From assembly GCF_000212355.1 (NCBI RefSeq), contig NC_015496.1, positions 1,872,501 to 1,936,500 of the forward strand: DNA of 64,000 nt, read 5' to 3'. The stretch is from Dokdonia sp. 4H-3-7-5 (GTDB lineage Bacteria > Bacteroidota > Bacteroidia > Flavobacteriales > Flavobacteriaceae). Within the stretch, counting starts at the first letter, position 1. The number at the start of each line of letters is the position of its first letter. The position numbers and the translations under genes are program-made. Below, one piece after another: positions 25,448 to 33,834 of the stretch. Under the pieces are notes generated by a model. That model was given only the letters and a program-made list of their open reading frames with translations, made no database searches and was not told the DNA's origin.

Positions 25448-26371
25448 TTAATCTTTTTGTTCTTCAAGTTGTTCTACTGCTCGAATTTGGTCTGCAAAGA
25501 AACCACTTTTTTCTGGATATTTCAAACTTAAAATTCGGTATGCTTGTTTTGCTTTTGGAAAGTTTTTTTGCTCGACATAAACTCGTGCTAAAGTCTCTGT
25601 CATCAAGGCGTCAGAAGAAAATAGAAATTCTTTTTTTGTTTTCTTTTTATCTGCCGGTATTGACTTTATATTTCCAATTTTCGGATTTGTTTCTATAAAG
25701 GAATCTATAATTTGTTGTTTTCGCTTTCGCGAAACTTTAGTTGTAGTTTCCTCATTATCAGATTTTGATGCGGTTGTAGTTTCCTTTTTAATTACTACTT
25801 CTTTTGTAGAAGTAGGAGCAGGAACCTCTTTGTCATCAGATGTAGATGAGCGATCTATGGGTTGAAAAGAAGAAAGCTGTAACCACTCAGAAAAAGAATG
25901 CGCTTCAGATTTTGTAAAAGGTAGTGGCTTGCCTACTTGAAGCGTATGCTCTGCCTTTGCTCTAGTCATAATAGAGTCTTTCTTTTCTACAAATAAATCT
26001 GGATCAAGAATTTGCGATGCTTTTGCTTGTTCTTCTTGCTCGACTAGAATAGATACATCTTGTGCATCTGTGACTTCTAGAGACCGTAGTTGTTTTTCTT
26101 GATCTTTTATTTGAGTACTTACCGCTGTCTGTAAGAAATGCTCTGACGTGATATAGTCAAATAGTACGGCTCTATCTGCTGTGTGGCTAGCTGTGCGCTT
26201 TAATGCTTTGTTATAAGCAAAGCTCTCTTGGTTTTTTAACCCTTTTAGATACAGCGCATGAGCACTTTGAAAGAAAGGAAATGCGTCAATAATAGTGCGC
26301 AAATGGCTTGTCTGCTCAGTATTAATCTGGTCAGGATGTTCTAGTAAATATGTGTATTGTTCTGTAGTCAT
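25448..26371 (-). CDS. Conserved protein of the lptE-secG block, TPR-like C-terminus
   Basis: This 307-residue protein has an N-terminal helical region (YLLEHPDQINTEQ, then FPFFQSAHALYLKGL), a low-complexity Ser/Thr/Glu/Lys middle (about 115-245) and a C-terminal TPR-like unit (TETLARVYVEQKNFPKAKQAY). The start overlaps the lptE stop in an ATG/TAA arrangement. It is always beside lptE and secG in flavobacteria as I recall, suggesting an envelope role, but none is known. The KVSRKRK stretch in the linker comes from the iterated palindrome. Confidence 0.78.
   Translation of the reverse strand: MTTEQYTYLLEHPDQINTEQTSHLRTIIDAFPFFQSAHALYLKGLKNQESFAYNKALKRTASHTADRAVLFDYITSEHFLQTAVSTQIKDQEKQLRSLEVTDAQDVSILVEQEEQAKASQILDPDLFVEKKDSIMTRAKAEHTLQVGKPLPFTKSEAHSFSEWLQLSSFQPIDRSSTSDDKEVPAPTSTKEVVIKKETTTASKSDNEETTTKVSRKRKQQIIDSFIETNPKIGNIKSIPADKKKTKKEFLFSSDALMTETLARVYVEQKNFPKAKQAYRILSLKYPEKSGFFADQIRAVEQLEEQKD
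25722..25735. repeat. Iterated palindrome copy 9 (inside low-complexity linker)
   Basis: CGCTTTCGCGAAAC, shortened on the right, encoding SRKR on the minus strand in the disordered linker of the gene at 25448. Confidence 0.8.
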
Positions 26372-26883
26372 TACCAGCGAGCTAGTGATGCGTTAAATAC
26401 ATCTTGAGTAATACGCTCATAAATTTCATCCAGAGCACTATCTAGAGCGCTACCTACTAATTGTGTTTCACCAGGAACATCTGAGAAAAATGAAAACCTA
26501 CGTTCAAAATCATACTCACCATCTTCCCGAGTATTATTAAAAAAACGAACATTTACTGTAATGGTAAGTCGGTTTTGTGCTGCTAGATTTTCTGAAGTAG
26601 AAGCTTGCGGAGCAATGTAATATTCTATTATCTCACCTTCGTACACTACATCTGCATTGCTGTTTGTAAGTACTAGTGGTGATTGGTTCTGGATAATATC
26701 TCTCAGCTGTTCTGTAAACTCTCTATCTATTCCGGGCTCAACAATTGCAGCCTCGTTTTGAAAAAAGCGAACTTCAAACGTCTCTTCTTTATCTATAGAC
26801 ACGCCACTTAATGAATACACGCTACAGCCTTGGATTAAAAAGACTGTTGTAATTAAAATGATGAAGTTGTTAAATGATTTCAT
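26371..26883 (-). CDS. lptE: LPS-assembly lipoprotein LptE-like
   Basis: This 170-residue lipoprotein (QGCS, Cys20) resembles Bacteroidota LptE. A SLSGVSI segment follows the anchor and an LTNSNADVVYEGEIIEY strand pair lies in the middle. LptE plugs the LptD pore that inserts LPS into the outer membrane. The call rests on size, anchor and location between a sigma-54 activator and secG, because the family is weakly conserved. Its last base overlaps the next gene's start codon. Confidence 0.85.
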   Translation of the reverse strand: MKSFNNFIILITTVFLIQGCSVYSLSGVSIDKEETFEVRFFQNEAAIVEPGIDREFTEQLRDIIQNQSPLVLTNSNADVVYEGEIIEYYIAPQASTSENLAAQNRLTITVNVRFFNNTREDGEYDFERRFSFFSDVPGETQLVGSALDSALDEIYERITQDVFNASLARW

Positions 26884-26922
26884 GTGACTTGATCTATAAA
26901 ATATATTGAATTGCTTGTGAAA

Positions 26923-28146
26923 TTAGAAAATCGTGTATCCTATAATAAATGAAGTAGTTTGGTAATTCGAATCCCACTCAATAAAATCGCTAAGTAAATT
27001 TCTGTCTGTTTGATATCTAATTTCAGCACTATACTTGTTATTGAGTTTGTAGCCTACTCCAAAAGCAATATTACTTCCTGCCCGTACTTCTAACGGAGCG
27101 ATTGAAGAATTATTTGCAGGGTCAAATTCTACAGCCGTCTCTGAAGATATATCTACAATAAATGATGCGTTTACAAAAAGTTTAGATTTGTCATTTAGAA
27201 AGAAATAATGTCTTAGACCTAATGGTATTTCTATAGATGAATAGTCAATTGATGTAGTAATAGCATCGCCAAATAGAGATCCAGCTTCCTGAGTTATTTC
27301 AGACTTAAAACTTTGGTATGAAGGTTCAATAACGAAAGCCCATTTATTATTATTAGTTGGTAAGATTAATTCAAGTTCTAATCCAATACCAAAGTTTGTC
27401 TTACTACCTAAGTCAGCTTTTTTAACTGTGGCGCCTGGATTACTAATTGAGAAGGAAGAGTTGTTTATTCTAGGTCTTATAGAAAGGTTAATGACCTTGC
27501 CTTTTGTCTCTGTATTATAATTTTTAAAACTATAATTATTGCATTCGTTGTGTTCAATAAAGTAGCCAATTAAACTACTCTTGTTGTAACTAACATTCTC
27601 TGGGCTGCTTGTAGCGTTTTCAGGACACGATATCTCTGTTTTTAATTGCTGTTTATATTGCGTATTTGTGCTGATCTTGCCAGTTGTAGTCAAGAATTTC
27701 TTATACACAAGTTGCTTGATTTCAGCCCCAGATTTACTATAAAAATATCTGGTTATAGTTCCATTTTTGTAAGAGTATAAGCTAGTGTTTCCTTCAACTA
27801 AAATATTCAGGAATAATGTTTTTGTTTCAAAAATAGGAGCTCTACTTTTATCTAAAAAATCAGCACTAGCACTTGACATATCAATTTTTACTGTAGCCCT
27901 AACATACTTAGAAGAGTTTAAAATCATGAACTCCTTTACTGTACTGATATCACCCGTTAAAGACTTGGAGTCTTTAGATAATTTATATTGAAAATTTTCT
28001 GGATTATTATTCCAGTCATTGTCCTTAATTAAGCATTCAATTTTATTGTTGTTATTTTCAATAAAATATCCCTTTACGTATTCTGTTTGTGCAACGCTAT
28101 TTATGCCAATACATGAAAGAAATAAGAATAATAGTGTTTTGTTCAT
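26923..28146 (-). CDS. Outer-membrane beta-barrel protein of unknown function
   Basis: This 407-residue secreted protein (signal cut after SVAQ) has an N-terminal beta domain starting with YVKGYFIENNNNKIECLIKD and a C-terminal porin-like barrel (from about residue 215: INLSIRPR, FGIGLELELILP, closing SFIIGYTIF). It is AT-rich and Asn/Lys-rich compared with its neighbours. As I recall the flavobacterial miaB / sigma-54 activator / lptE order, this gene is extra, so it may be a later insertion. I do not recognise its function. Confidence 0.72.
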   Translation of the reverse strand: MNKTLLFLFLSCIGINSVAQTEYVKGYFIENNNNKIECLIKDNDWNNNPENFQYKLSKDSKSLTGDISTVKEFMILNSSKYVRATVKIDMSSASADFLDKSRAPIFETKTLFLNILVEGNTSLYSYKNGTITRYFYSKSGAEIKQLVYKKFLTTTGKISTNTQYKQQLKTEISCPENATSSPENVSYNKSSLIGYFIEHNECNNYSFKNYNTETKGKVINLSIRPRINNSSFSISNPGATVKKADLGSKTNFGIGLELELILPTNNNKWAFVIEPSYQSFKSEITQEAGSLFGDAITTSIDYSSIEIPLGLRHYFFLNDKSKLFVNASFIVDISSETAVEFDPANNSSIAPLEVRAGSNIAFGVGYKLNNKYSAEIRYQTDRNLLSDFIEWDSNYQTTSFIIGYTIF

Positions 28147-28214
28147 TTAATAAAGTTTTTTGATTGATGATTGATGAAATTTATTTGAGCTAAAAATACT
28201 CTTACGATTATGAC

Positions 28215-29483
28215 TTACAAATCAAACTGTTTGATTTTTCTGTATAACGTGCGCTCGCTTATACCTAGTTCTTGAGCGGCTACTTTCCGTTTGCCTTTAT
28301 GACGCTCTAGTGATTTCTTTATAAGTTCAAGCTCTTTGTCGTGTAGCGATAATGTTTCTTCTTCCTCAATTTCTTCTGCAAAATGATATGGGTCTGCAGT
28401 AGGTTCTGGTTGAGGTGGAGTAGGAGCTTGTGCTTGTGATTTATGAGGTATCTGTAGTACGTCCATTACTTCTTCTACGGTCTCATAAGAGTCATCGTCA
28501 TCATCATAAATCTTTTTAATGAGGCTCTCATTCTCCTCACGTACATCTGAGGTATTGCCATTTTTCATTAACTCTAGCGTCAGCTTCTTGAGGTCATTCA
28601 AGTCGGCTTTCATGTCAAAAAGAACTTTGTAAAGAATCTCACGCTCGTTTGAGAAGTCAGACTTCTCTTGTGACTTTACAATGGCGGGAAGTCTAGATCC
28701 TGTGTCGGGAAGATAGTTGCTTATAGTTGCAGCCGATACTTCGCGGTTAGTTTCTAATACAGATACTTGCTCGGCTACGTTACGTAGCTGGCGTATGTTT
28801 CCATTCCAGCGATATGAAACTAGAAGTTGTACTGCTTCTTCAGACAGTCGTATCGTTGGCATCTTATACTTCATAGCAAAGTCTGATGCAAATTTCCTAA
28901 ACAATAAATGAATGTCTCCTTTACGCTCTCTCAGCGGAGGAAGCGGGATATCTACGGTACTCAGTCTATAAAATAAATCCTCTCGAAACTTTCCTTCTTG
29001 GATAGCCTCAAACATCGATACATTAGTAGCTGCAACAATACGAACATCTGTTTTCTGTGTTTTTGACGAACCTACTTTTAAAAACTCTCCGTTTTCTAAC
29101 ACTCTTAATAGACGTACCTGCGTTGGTAATGGTAACTCTCCCACTTCATCTAGAAATATCGTCCCACCATCTGCCTCTTCAAAGTATCCACTTCTTGTAG
29201 AAGTTGCACCTGTAAATGCACCTTTCTCGTGTCCAAAAAGCTCACTGTCTATCGTTCCCTCTGGGATTGCTCCACAGTTTACAGCAATATATTTATTGTG
29301 TTTTCTATGAGAAAGTGAGTGTATAATGCGTGGGACACTCTCTTTACCTACTCCAGATTCTCCTGTCACTAGTACAGAAATATCTGTAGGAGCCACTTGT
29401 ATAGCTTTTTCGATAGCGCGATTTAGTGCAGGATTATCTCCTATAATACCAAATCGTTGTTTTGTGGTTTGTATTCCTTCCAT
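28215..29483 (-). CDS. Sigma-54-dependent transcriptional activator without receiver domain
   Basis: This 422-residue AAA+ activator starts directly with the ATPase: Walker A GESGVGKES at 41-49, GAFTGA at 88-93 for sigma-54 contact, and Walker B TIFLDE at 108-113. A linker (about 270-370) leads to a Fis-type helix-turn-helix ending ISERTLYRKIKQFDL. It lacks the receiver or sensor domain common to NtrC types, so control may come from partners or synthesis level. It lies between miaB and the lptE region. Its targets are unknown. Confidence 0.92.
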   Translation of the reverse strand: MEGIQTTKQRFGIIGDNPALNRAIEKAIQVAPTDISVLVTGESGVGKESVPRIIHSLSHRKHNKYIAVNCGAIPEGTIDSELFGHEKGAFTGATSTRSGYFEEADGGTIFLDEVGELPLPTQVRLLRVLENGEFLKVGSSKTQKTDVRIVAATNVSMFEAIQEGKFREDLFYRLSTVDIPLPPLRERKGDIHLLFRKFASDFAMKYKMPTIRLSEEAVQLLVSYRWNGNIRQLRNVAEQVSVLETNREVSAATISNYLPDTGSRLPAIVKSQEKSDFSNEREILYKVLFDMKADLNDLKKLTLELMKNGNTSDVREENESLIKKIYDDDDDSYETVEEVMDVLQIPHKSQAQAPTPPQPEPTADPYHFAEEIEEEETLSLHDKELELIKKSLERHKGKRKVAAQELGISERTLYRKIKQFDL

Positions 29484-29532
29484 AGTAAACGCCCATTACA
29501 GTGGGTATCTATTTGATTAGTATAAAATATGT

Positions 29533-29552
29533 TACGCTTTCGCGAAAGCGTT
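29533..29552. repeat. Iterated palindrome copy 10 (miaB to sigma-54 activator gap)
   Basis: TACGCTTTCGCGAAAGCGTT, one base from perfect, in the gap between miaB and the activator gene. Confidence 0.92.
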
Positions 29553-29591
29553 ATTCTCAAAAAACTATTGTAAGCACAGTACTTTGTGTTT

Positions 29592-31043
29592 CTATTGCCA
29601 GTACGCTGCATAGCCTGTTGCCTCACCTATAAGTGTCCCTGTAGTACATTCATTAATTTTTACATTAACGAAATCGCCTACTTTGTAATCTCCTTTAGGG
29701 AAAACGGCAACGACATTCTGATCATTACGACCGCTCCACTCATCTTTATTCTTTTTTGATTCCTTTTCTATAAGAATCTCTACCGTTTGATCTTGGTAGC
29801 GAAGTAAATTGTCTCTAGAGATTGCTCTTTGTAGGTCAATCACATCTTGTAAACGTCTCTTTTTTATCGCTAGCGGGATGTCATCTTCCATCTTGCGTTC
29901 TGCCATAGTACCTGGACGCTCAGAATAGTAGAACATAAAACCAAAATCATATTTTACATAGTTGATAAGGTCAAGTGTTCCTTGATGATCTTCTTCGGTT
30001 TCTGTAGGGAAACCAGTAATCATATCTTGACTAATCCCAATATGAGGGATTAGATTTTTAATATTATCAATGAGCGTTTTATACTCCGCAACCGTATGCT
30101 GGCGATTCATTAATTGTAAAATCCTATCGCTTCCTGACTGCACAGGCAGGTGAATGTAATTACATACATTCTTATGTTTTGCCATCACCTCTATCACGTC
30201 AAGCGTCATATCTTGAGGGTTTGAGGTAGAGAAACGTATGCGCATTTTAGGTTGTGCCTTTGCAACGGTGTCCATGAGCTGCGCAAAATTTACCGCAGTA
30301 GCTTTTGCCATTTCACTAGCCTTGTCAAAATCTTTCTTGAGGCCGCCGCCATACCATAAGTATGAATCCACGTTTTGACCAAGTAGTGTAATTTCTTTAA
30401 AACCTTTTTCAGCAAGATCTTGTACTTCTTCTAGTATAGACTGAGGATCACGGCTACGCTCGCGACCTCTTGTAAAAGGAACGACACAAAACGTACACAT
30501 ATTATCACAACCACGAGTGATTGATACAAAAGCAGTAACACCATTAGTTAATAAACGTACTGGTGAGATATCTCCGTAAGTTTCTTCTTTAGATAAGATT
30601 ACGTTTACTGCATTTCTACCTTCTTCTACCTCGCTAAGTAAGTTAGGAATATCTTTATAAGCATCTGGACCTACTACGAGATCAACTATTTTTTCTTCTT
30701 CAAGAAATTTGCTTTTAAGACGCTCTGCCATACAGCCTAGTACTCCTACTTTCATATTAGGATTTTGCTTGCGCTTTACGGCTTGATATTTTTCTAAACG
30801 TTTACGTACAGTTACCTCTGCCTTCTCACGTATAGAACAAGTGTTTACTAGCACAAGATCTGCTTCTTCAAGAATTTGAGTAGTATTATACCCTTCATTT
30901 GCAAGAATGGAAGCCACCACCTCACTATCTGCAAAGTTCATCTGGCAACCGTAACTTTCTATAAAAAGCTTTTTTGTATTCTCAAGTTTGCGCTCTAATG
31001 TAAGCGCTTCCCCTTGTTTGTGTTCTTCTATTATTTTTTCCAT
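29592..31043 (-). CDS. miaB: tRNA-2-methylthio-N6-dimethylallyladenosine synthase MiaB
   Basis: This 483-residue radical-SAM methylthiotransferase modifies A37 of tRNAs. It has an N-terminal UPF0004 domain with YGCQMN and the later NTCSIREKA and GVLGCMAERL cysteines for the auxiliary cluster. The radical-SAM triad CDNMCTFC follows, then a C-terminal TRAM domain (about 405-480). Length is normal. It is the first gene of the minus-strand block that continues through the activator. Confidence 0.97.
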   Translation of the reverse strand: MEKIIEEHKQGEALTLERKLENTKKLFIESYGCQMNFADSEVVASILANEGYNTTQILEEADLVLVNTCSIREKAEVTVRKRLEKYQAVKRKQNPNMKVGVLGCMAERLKSKFLEEEKIVDLVVGPDAYKDIPNLLSEVEEGRNAVNVILSKEETYGDISPVRLLTNGVTAFVSITRGCDNMCTFCVVPFTRGRERSRDPQSILEEVQDLAEKGFKEITLLGQNVDSYLWYGGGLKKDFDKASEMAKATAVNFAQLMDTVAKAQPKMRIRFSTSNPQDMTLDVIEVMAKHKNVCNYIHLPVQSGSDRILQLMNRQHTVAEYKTLIDNIKNLIPHIGISQDMITGFPTETEEDHQGTLDLINYVKYDFGFMFYYSERPGTMAERKMEDDIPLAIKKRRLQDVIDLQRAISRDNLLRYQDQTVEILIEKESKKNKDEWSGRNDQNVVAVFPKGDYKVGDFVNVKINECTTGTLIGEATGYAAYWQ

Positions 31044-31170
31044 CTGCTTATTCGTCCAAAATCTTTGTCAAGGATTATGCAAAGATACGTCTAATGTAGA
31101 GTTGTGACAAAGTGGCAGACGCCAAGAATTACATAAAATTCTCGTTATTTGCTTTTTTAAAATTCGAAGA

Positions 31171-32103
31171 TTGCTACATAAACTATTTATCTTATTGCTG
31201 TTACTAGTCATTCAGACTGGTTATTCTCAATCCGTTGAGGGGACTAAAACACAACGATTGTTACATCAAATCGCTGTACAACATGATAACGACTTTGTCT
31301 TTGCTATAGATCGTTATTATACAGCAGGGACATTCTTAAGTTATAGTAGGCAATTACAAGGAGAATTTATTTTTAAAAAGCAAGAGTATCCGCTGCAGTT
31401 AGATCTTATGTTAGGTCAGGAAACCAACACGCCTAGAGAACTCTTTGAAACTAATTTTGATTTTCTTGAACGCCCTTATGCGGGCTATCTCTTTGTTAAA
31501 GGTTCCGTGTCAAAAGCGCAAGAGGATGTGGTTTTTAAAATTGACGCAGAGCTAGGACTTGCAGGAGAGCAATCTAAGGCAGGTGATATACAAGTTGGCT
31601 ATCATGAACTTATCAATGAATTTATACCCGTTTGGGAGGGTGAGATAGGTAATAGTATCCACTTTAATAGCTTTGGGACTTTCGTTAAAGACTATCGGTT
31701 AGAAAATTCTAATTTATTTAAAAATGTTGCACTTCAGTCTACGGTTGCGCTAGGTACACGAAGAGTTTTTGCAAGACAAGAAGCTCTGCTTTATATAGGT
31801 AATCGTGATGTAATAGCTAGCTCTTCGGCTTTTGGGAGATTGGGAGGTAAGCATGAGTTTTATGGCTTTGCGGGAGTGGGCGCAGAGTATGTATTTCTTA
31901 ATGCACTTATTGAAGGGCATCCCTTTGGAGATGATTCTCCCTTTACGTTACCCATAGTATCAACCGTATTATCCTTTAAATCTGGTATTACGTACCGTGG
32001 AGAAAAAAATCTATATAGTGTTGTTTACAATTTTAGAACAAGAGAGACTAAGCGAGAAGGTCGAAGCCAGTATGTTGCCTTGCAATTTGCCAGAAAATTT
32101 TAA
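31171..32103 (+). CDS. LpxR-like lipid A deacylase family protein
   Basis: This 310-residue outer-membrane protein starts at TTG 31171, the first codon before a full signal peptide (LLLLLVIQTGYSQ). It has QHDNDFVFAIDRYYTAGTF and FLERPYAGYLF, which match the ND-D-YT and RPYAG motifs of LpxR-type lipid A 3'-O-deacylases. A beta-barrel follows, ending in an aromatic-poor RKF. It would trim acyl chains from LPS at the cell surface. Substrate in flavobacteria is inferred from family only. Confidence 0.82.
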   Translation: MLHKLFILLLLLVIQTGYSQSVEGTKTQRLLHQIAVQHDNDFVFAIDRYYTAGTFLSYSRQLQGEFIFKKQEYPLQLDLMLGQETNTPRELFETNFDFLERPYAGYLFVKGSVSKAQEDVVFKIDAELGLAGEQSKAGDIQVGYHELINEFIPVWEGEIGNSIHFNSFGTFVKDYRLENSNLFKNVALQSTVALGTRRVFARQEALLYIGNRDVIASSSAFGRLGGKHEFYGFAGVGAEYVFLNALIEGHPFGDDSPFTLPIVSTVLSFKSGITYRGEKNLYSVVYNFRTRETKREGRSQYVALQFARKF

Positions 32104-32132
32104 TTGGACTGTCGATTAATCTTATATTTTTA
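32104..32132 (+). promoter_or_regulatory. Promoter of membrane protein gene at 32155
   Basis: TTG at 32104-32106 and TATTTTTA at 32125-32132 approximate the -33 and -7 elements with 18 bases between them. Confidence 0.45.
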
Positions 32133-32154
32133 CGACTGTAATAAAAGATAAAGA

Positions 32155-32925
32155 ATGATATTATCAGATATGCTTGTCAAAATTAGACAAGCACGTCATA
32201 TTGATTTTGGAGACTTGTTTGGTCGAGCGATTGATTTGTTTCAAAAAGTATGGCTTCAGGGCTTGCTTATGCAAGTGTTAACGATTGCTGTTTCTTGGGG
32301 AGTGTCTATGGCGGTCATGTTGCCTATGAGCTTAGGTGGTGCATTTATAGAATATGGCGATGTTTCATATAATGATGATGAGGTAGGTGTCATTGCTTTA
32401 ATTTTTATGATGGTGATGTACTTAGTGATTTTAGTGATTATGTCTGTAGTTAACTTTGCACTTCAGGCTGCTTTTTACAGAATCATACGCATGAAAGACC
32501 GCAACCGAAGTGGAGATCGTGGGGTAGGCTTCGGTATGTTTATCAAGAAAAAGTATCTCAAGAAGGTGTTAGTGCTTTCTATGATGCAGGTGGGTATTGC
32601 CGTACTAGCCGCTTTGATTTTTATAATTCCATTATTTTATGTGGTAGTGCCGTTACAATTTGCCATCGTGATATTTGCTTTTAACCCTGACTGGTCTGTA
32701 AACGATATTTACAAAGCAGCATTTGCACTAGGGAATAAAAAGTGGGGAATTACCTTCGGAACTTTTCTTGTTATTGGTTTCCTAGCTATTGTTGTTGGGG
32801 TTATGGCTTGCTTCATAGGTGTGTATGCAACCGTTTCAGTTGTCTATTTGCCGGCTTACCTTATATATAAAGATGTGGTAGGTTTTACAGAAGATGAAGA
32901 TATGATTGCTCAGATTGGAGTGTAG
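32155..32925 (+). CDS. Polytopic membrane protein of unknown function
   Basis: This 256-residue protein has about six membrane helices (about 35-60, 80-110, 140-175 and 195-240) with a basic loop (KDRNRSGDRGVGFGMFIKKKY). N-terminal DFGDLFGRAIDLFQKVW and the repeated NPDWSVNDIYKAAF segment suggest a DUF975/YciC-like four-to-six-helix family, but I am not certain. No catalytic residues stand out. It is a single-gene unit followed by the iterated palindrome. Confidence 0.7.
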   Translation: MILSDMLVKIRQARHIDFGDLFGRAIDLFQKVWLQGLLMQVLTIAVSWGVSMAVMLPMSLGGAFIEYGDVSYNDDEVGVIALIFMMVMYLVILVIMSVVNFALQAAFYRIIRMKDRNRSGDRGVGFGMFIKKKYLKKVLVLSMMQVGIAVLAALIFIIPLFYVVVPLQFAIVIFAFNPDWSVNDIYKAAFALGNKKWGITFGTFLVIGFLAIVVGVMACFIGVYATVSVVYLPAYLIYKDVVGFTEDEDMIAQIGV

Positions 32926-32931
32926 TAAAGT

Positions 32932-32947
32932 TACGCTTTCGCGAAAG
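32932..32947. repeat. Iterated palindrome copy 11 (intergenic)
   Basis: TACGCTTTCGCGAAAG plus C, with the right arm ending in TG, seven bases after the stop codon of the gene at 32155. Confidence 0.88.
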
Positions 32948-32964
32948 CTGCTATAAACAGACCT

Positions 32965-33834
32965 TTATGATTTAAATAAAAAGCAATTAATTAATGTAAA
33001 CATTCTTGACAGCCTTCTCTTCAAGCTTCTTAAGTTTTTTTGGCTTTTTCTTAGAAATAGAGTAATACCGATACCTAGTTGATCACCACTTAGAGAATAA
33101 GTTCCCTCTGTGCGTTCAGATATTTCTAGATTGTCAAAAAGATATTCTCCAGTAAAATAATTAGGTATTGCTTTCTGGTAAATGATAGACACTTGATATA
33201 AAATAGGTTTAGTCATATAATAAAAACCTGGACTAATCTTTAGATTTGGATAAATAGGAAACTTACGTGTTTGCCCCCTTATTCCAAAAATCTCTCTTCC
33301 CTCGTTTAGATCTTCTACAAAAGCGCTTACTGTTCCTTCTACCGAACCTTCTCGTAATAAGGTTAAGTTTACGCCAATTCTAGCAGAAAAATAGATTCTA
33401 GATCCCATCTGCTTTTTCAGTTCCATTTCTAGTGGTACTGAAATTATGAGTTGACCTAAAGTACGCTCGTTAGATTCAAAATTCGTAAATCCTGGTATAT
33501 CCCCATCTGGTAGTCTAAATTGAATACTTTCTAAAGGCAGTAAATTAAGATGTACACCATATCTAAATGAAAGCTCTCTTTCTGGTTGAATTACTTTGTT
33601 AAAACCAAAATTTACTCCAGGAATGCTATTTCCTTTAATATCAATGTTTCCTAATGTTCTAGTGTAGTTAGGGGCTCTGTTTAATACGGGATTAAAGGTG
33701 AATCCCCAAGTTTTATAACTGGCAAACTCTGGAAATTGAGATTTTGAAGAGTTACTCTGACCCAATGCAATATTTATTGTTAAAAAGGCAAGCCCAAATA
33801 GGCTTGCCTTTAAAATTAATTTAGCTTTCCTCAT
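32965..33834 (-). CDS. Outer-membrane beta-barrel protein, partner of lipoprotein at 33837
   Basis: I choose ATG 33834, whose A is the last base of the upstream TAA stop (TAATG), giving 289 residues; a TTG two codons earlier is the alternative. The signal peptide ends at IALGQ. The rest looks like an outer-membrane barrel with strands such as ELSFRYGVHLNLLP and IYFSARIGVNLTLL, and ends in a basic tail (SQKNLRSLKRRLSR). It is translationally coupled to the lipoprotein gene. An internal hairpin terminator-like sequence lies in its first codons. Function is unknown. Confidence 0.72.
   Translation of the reverse strand: MRKAKLILKASLFGLAFLTINIALGQSNSSKSQFPEFASYKTWGFTFNPVLNRAPNYTRTLGNIDIKGNSIPGVNFGFNKVIQPERELSFRYGVHLNLLPLESIQFRLPDGDIPGFTNFESNERTLGQLIISVPLEMELKKQMGSRIYFSARIGVNLTLLREGSVEGTVSAFVEDLNEGREIFGIRGQTRKFPIYPNLKISPGFYYMTKPILYQVSIIYQKAIPNYFTGEYLFDNLEISERTEGTYSLSGDQLGIGITLFLRKSQKNLRSLKRRLSRMFTLINCFLFKS
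33781..33811 (-). terminator. Terminator-like hairpin inside start of barrel gene
   Basis: On the minus strand AAAGGCAAGCC pairs with GGCTTGCCTTT around a 6-base loop, followed by TTTTTA. It lies in the signal-peptide codons of the gene starting at 33834, so it could lower transcription of that gene relative to the upstream lipoprotein. Confidence 0.5.
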
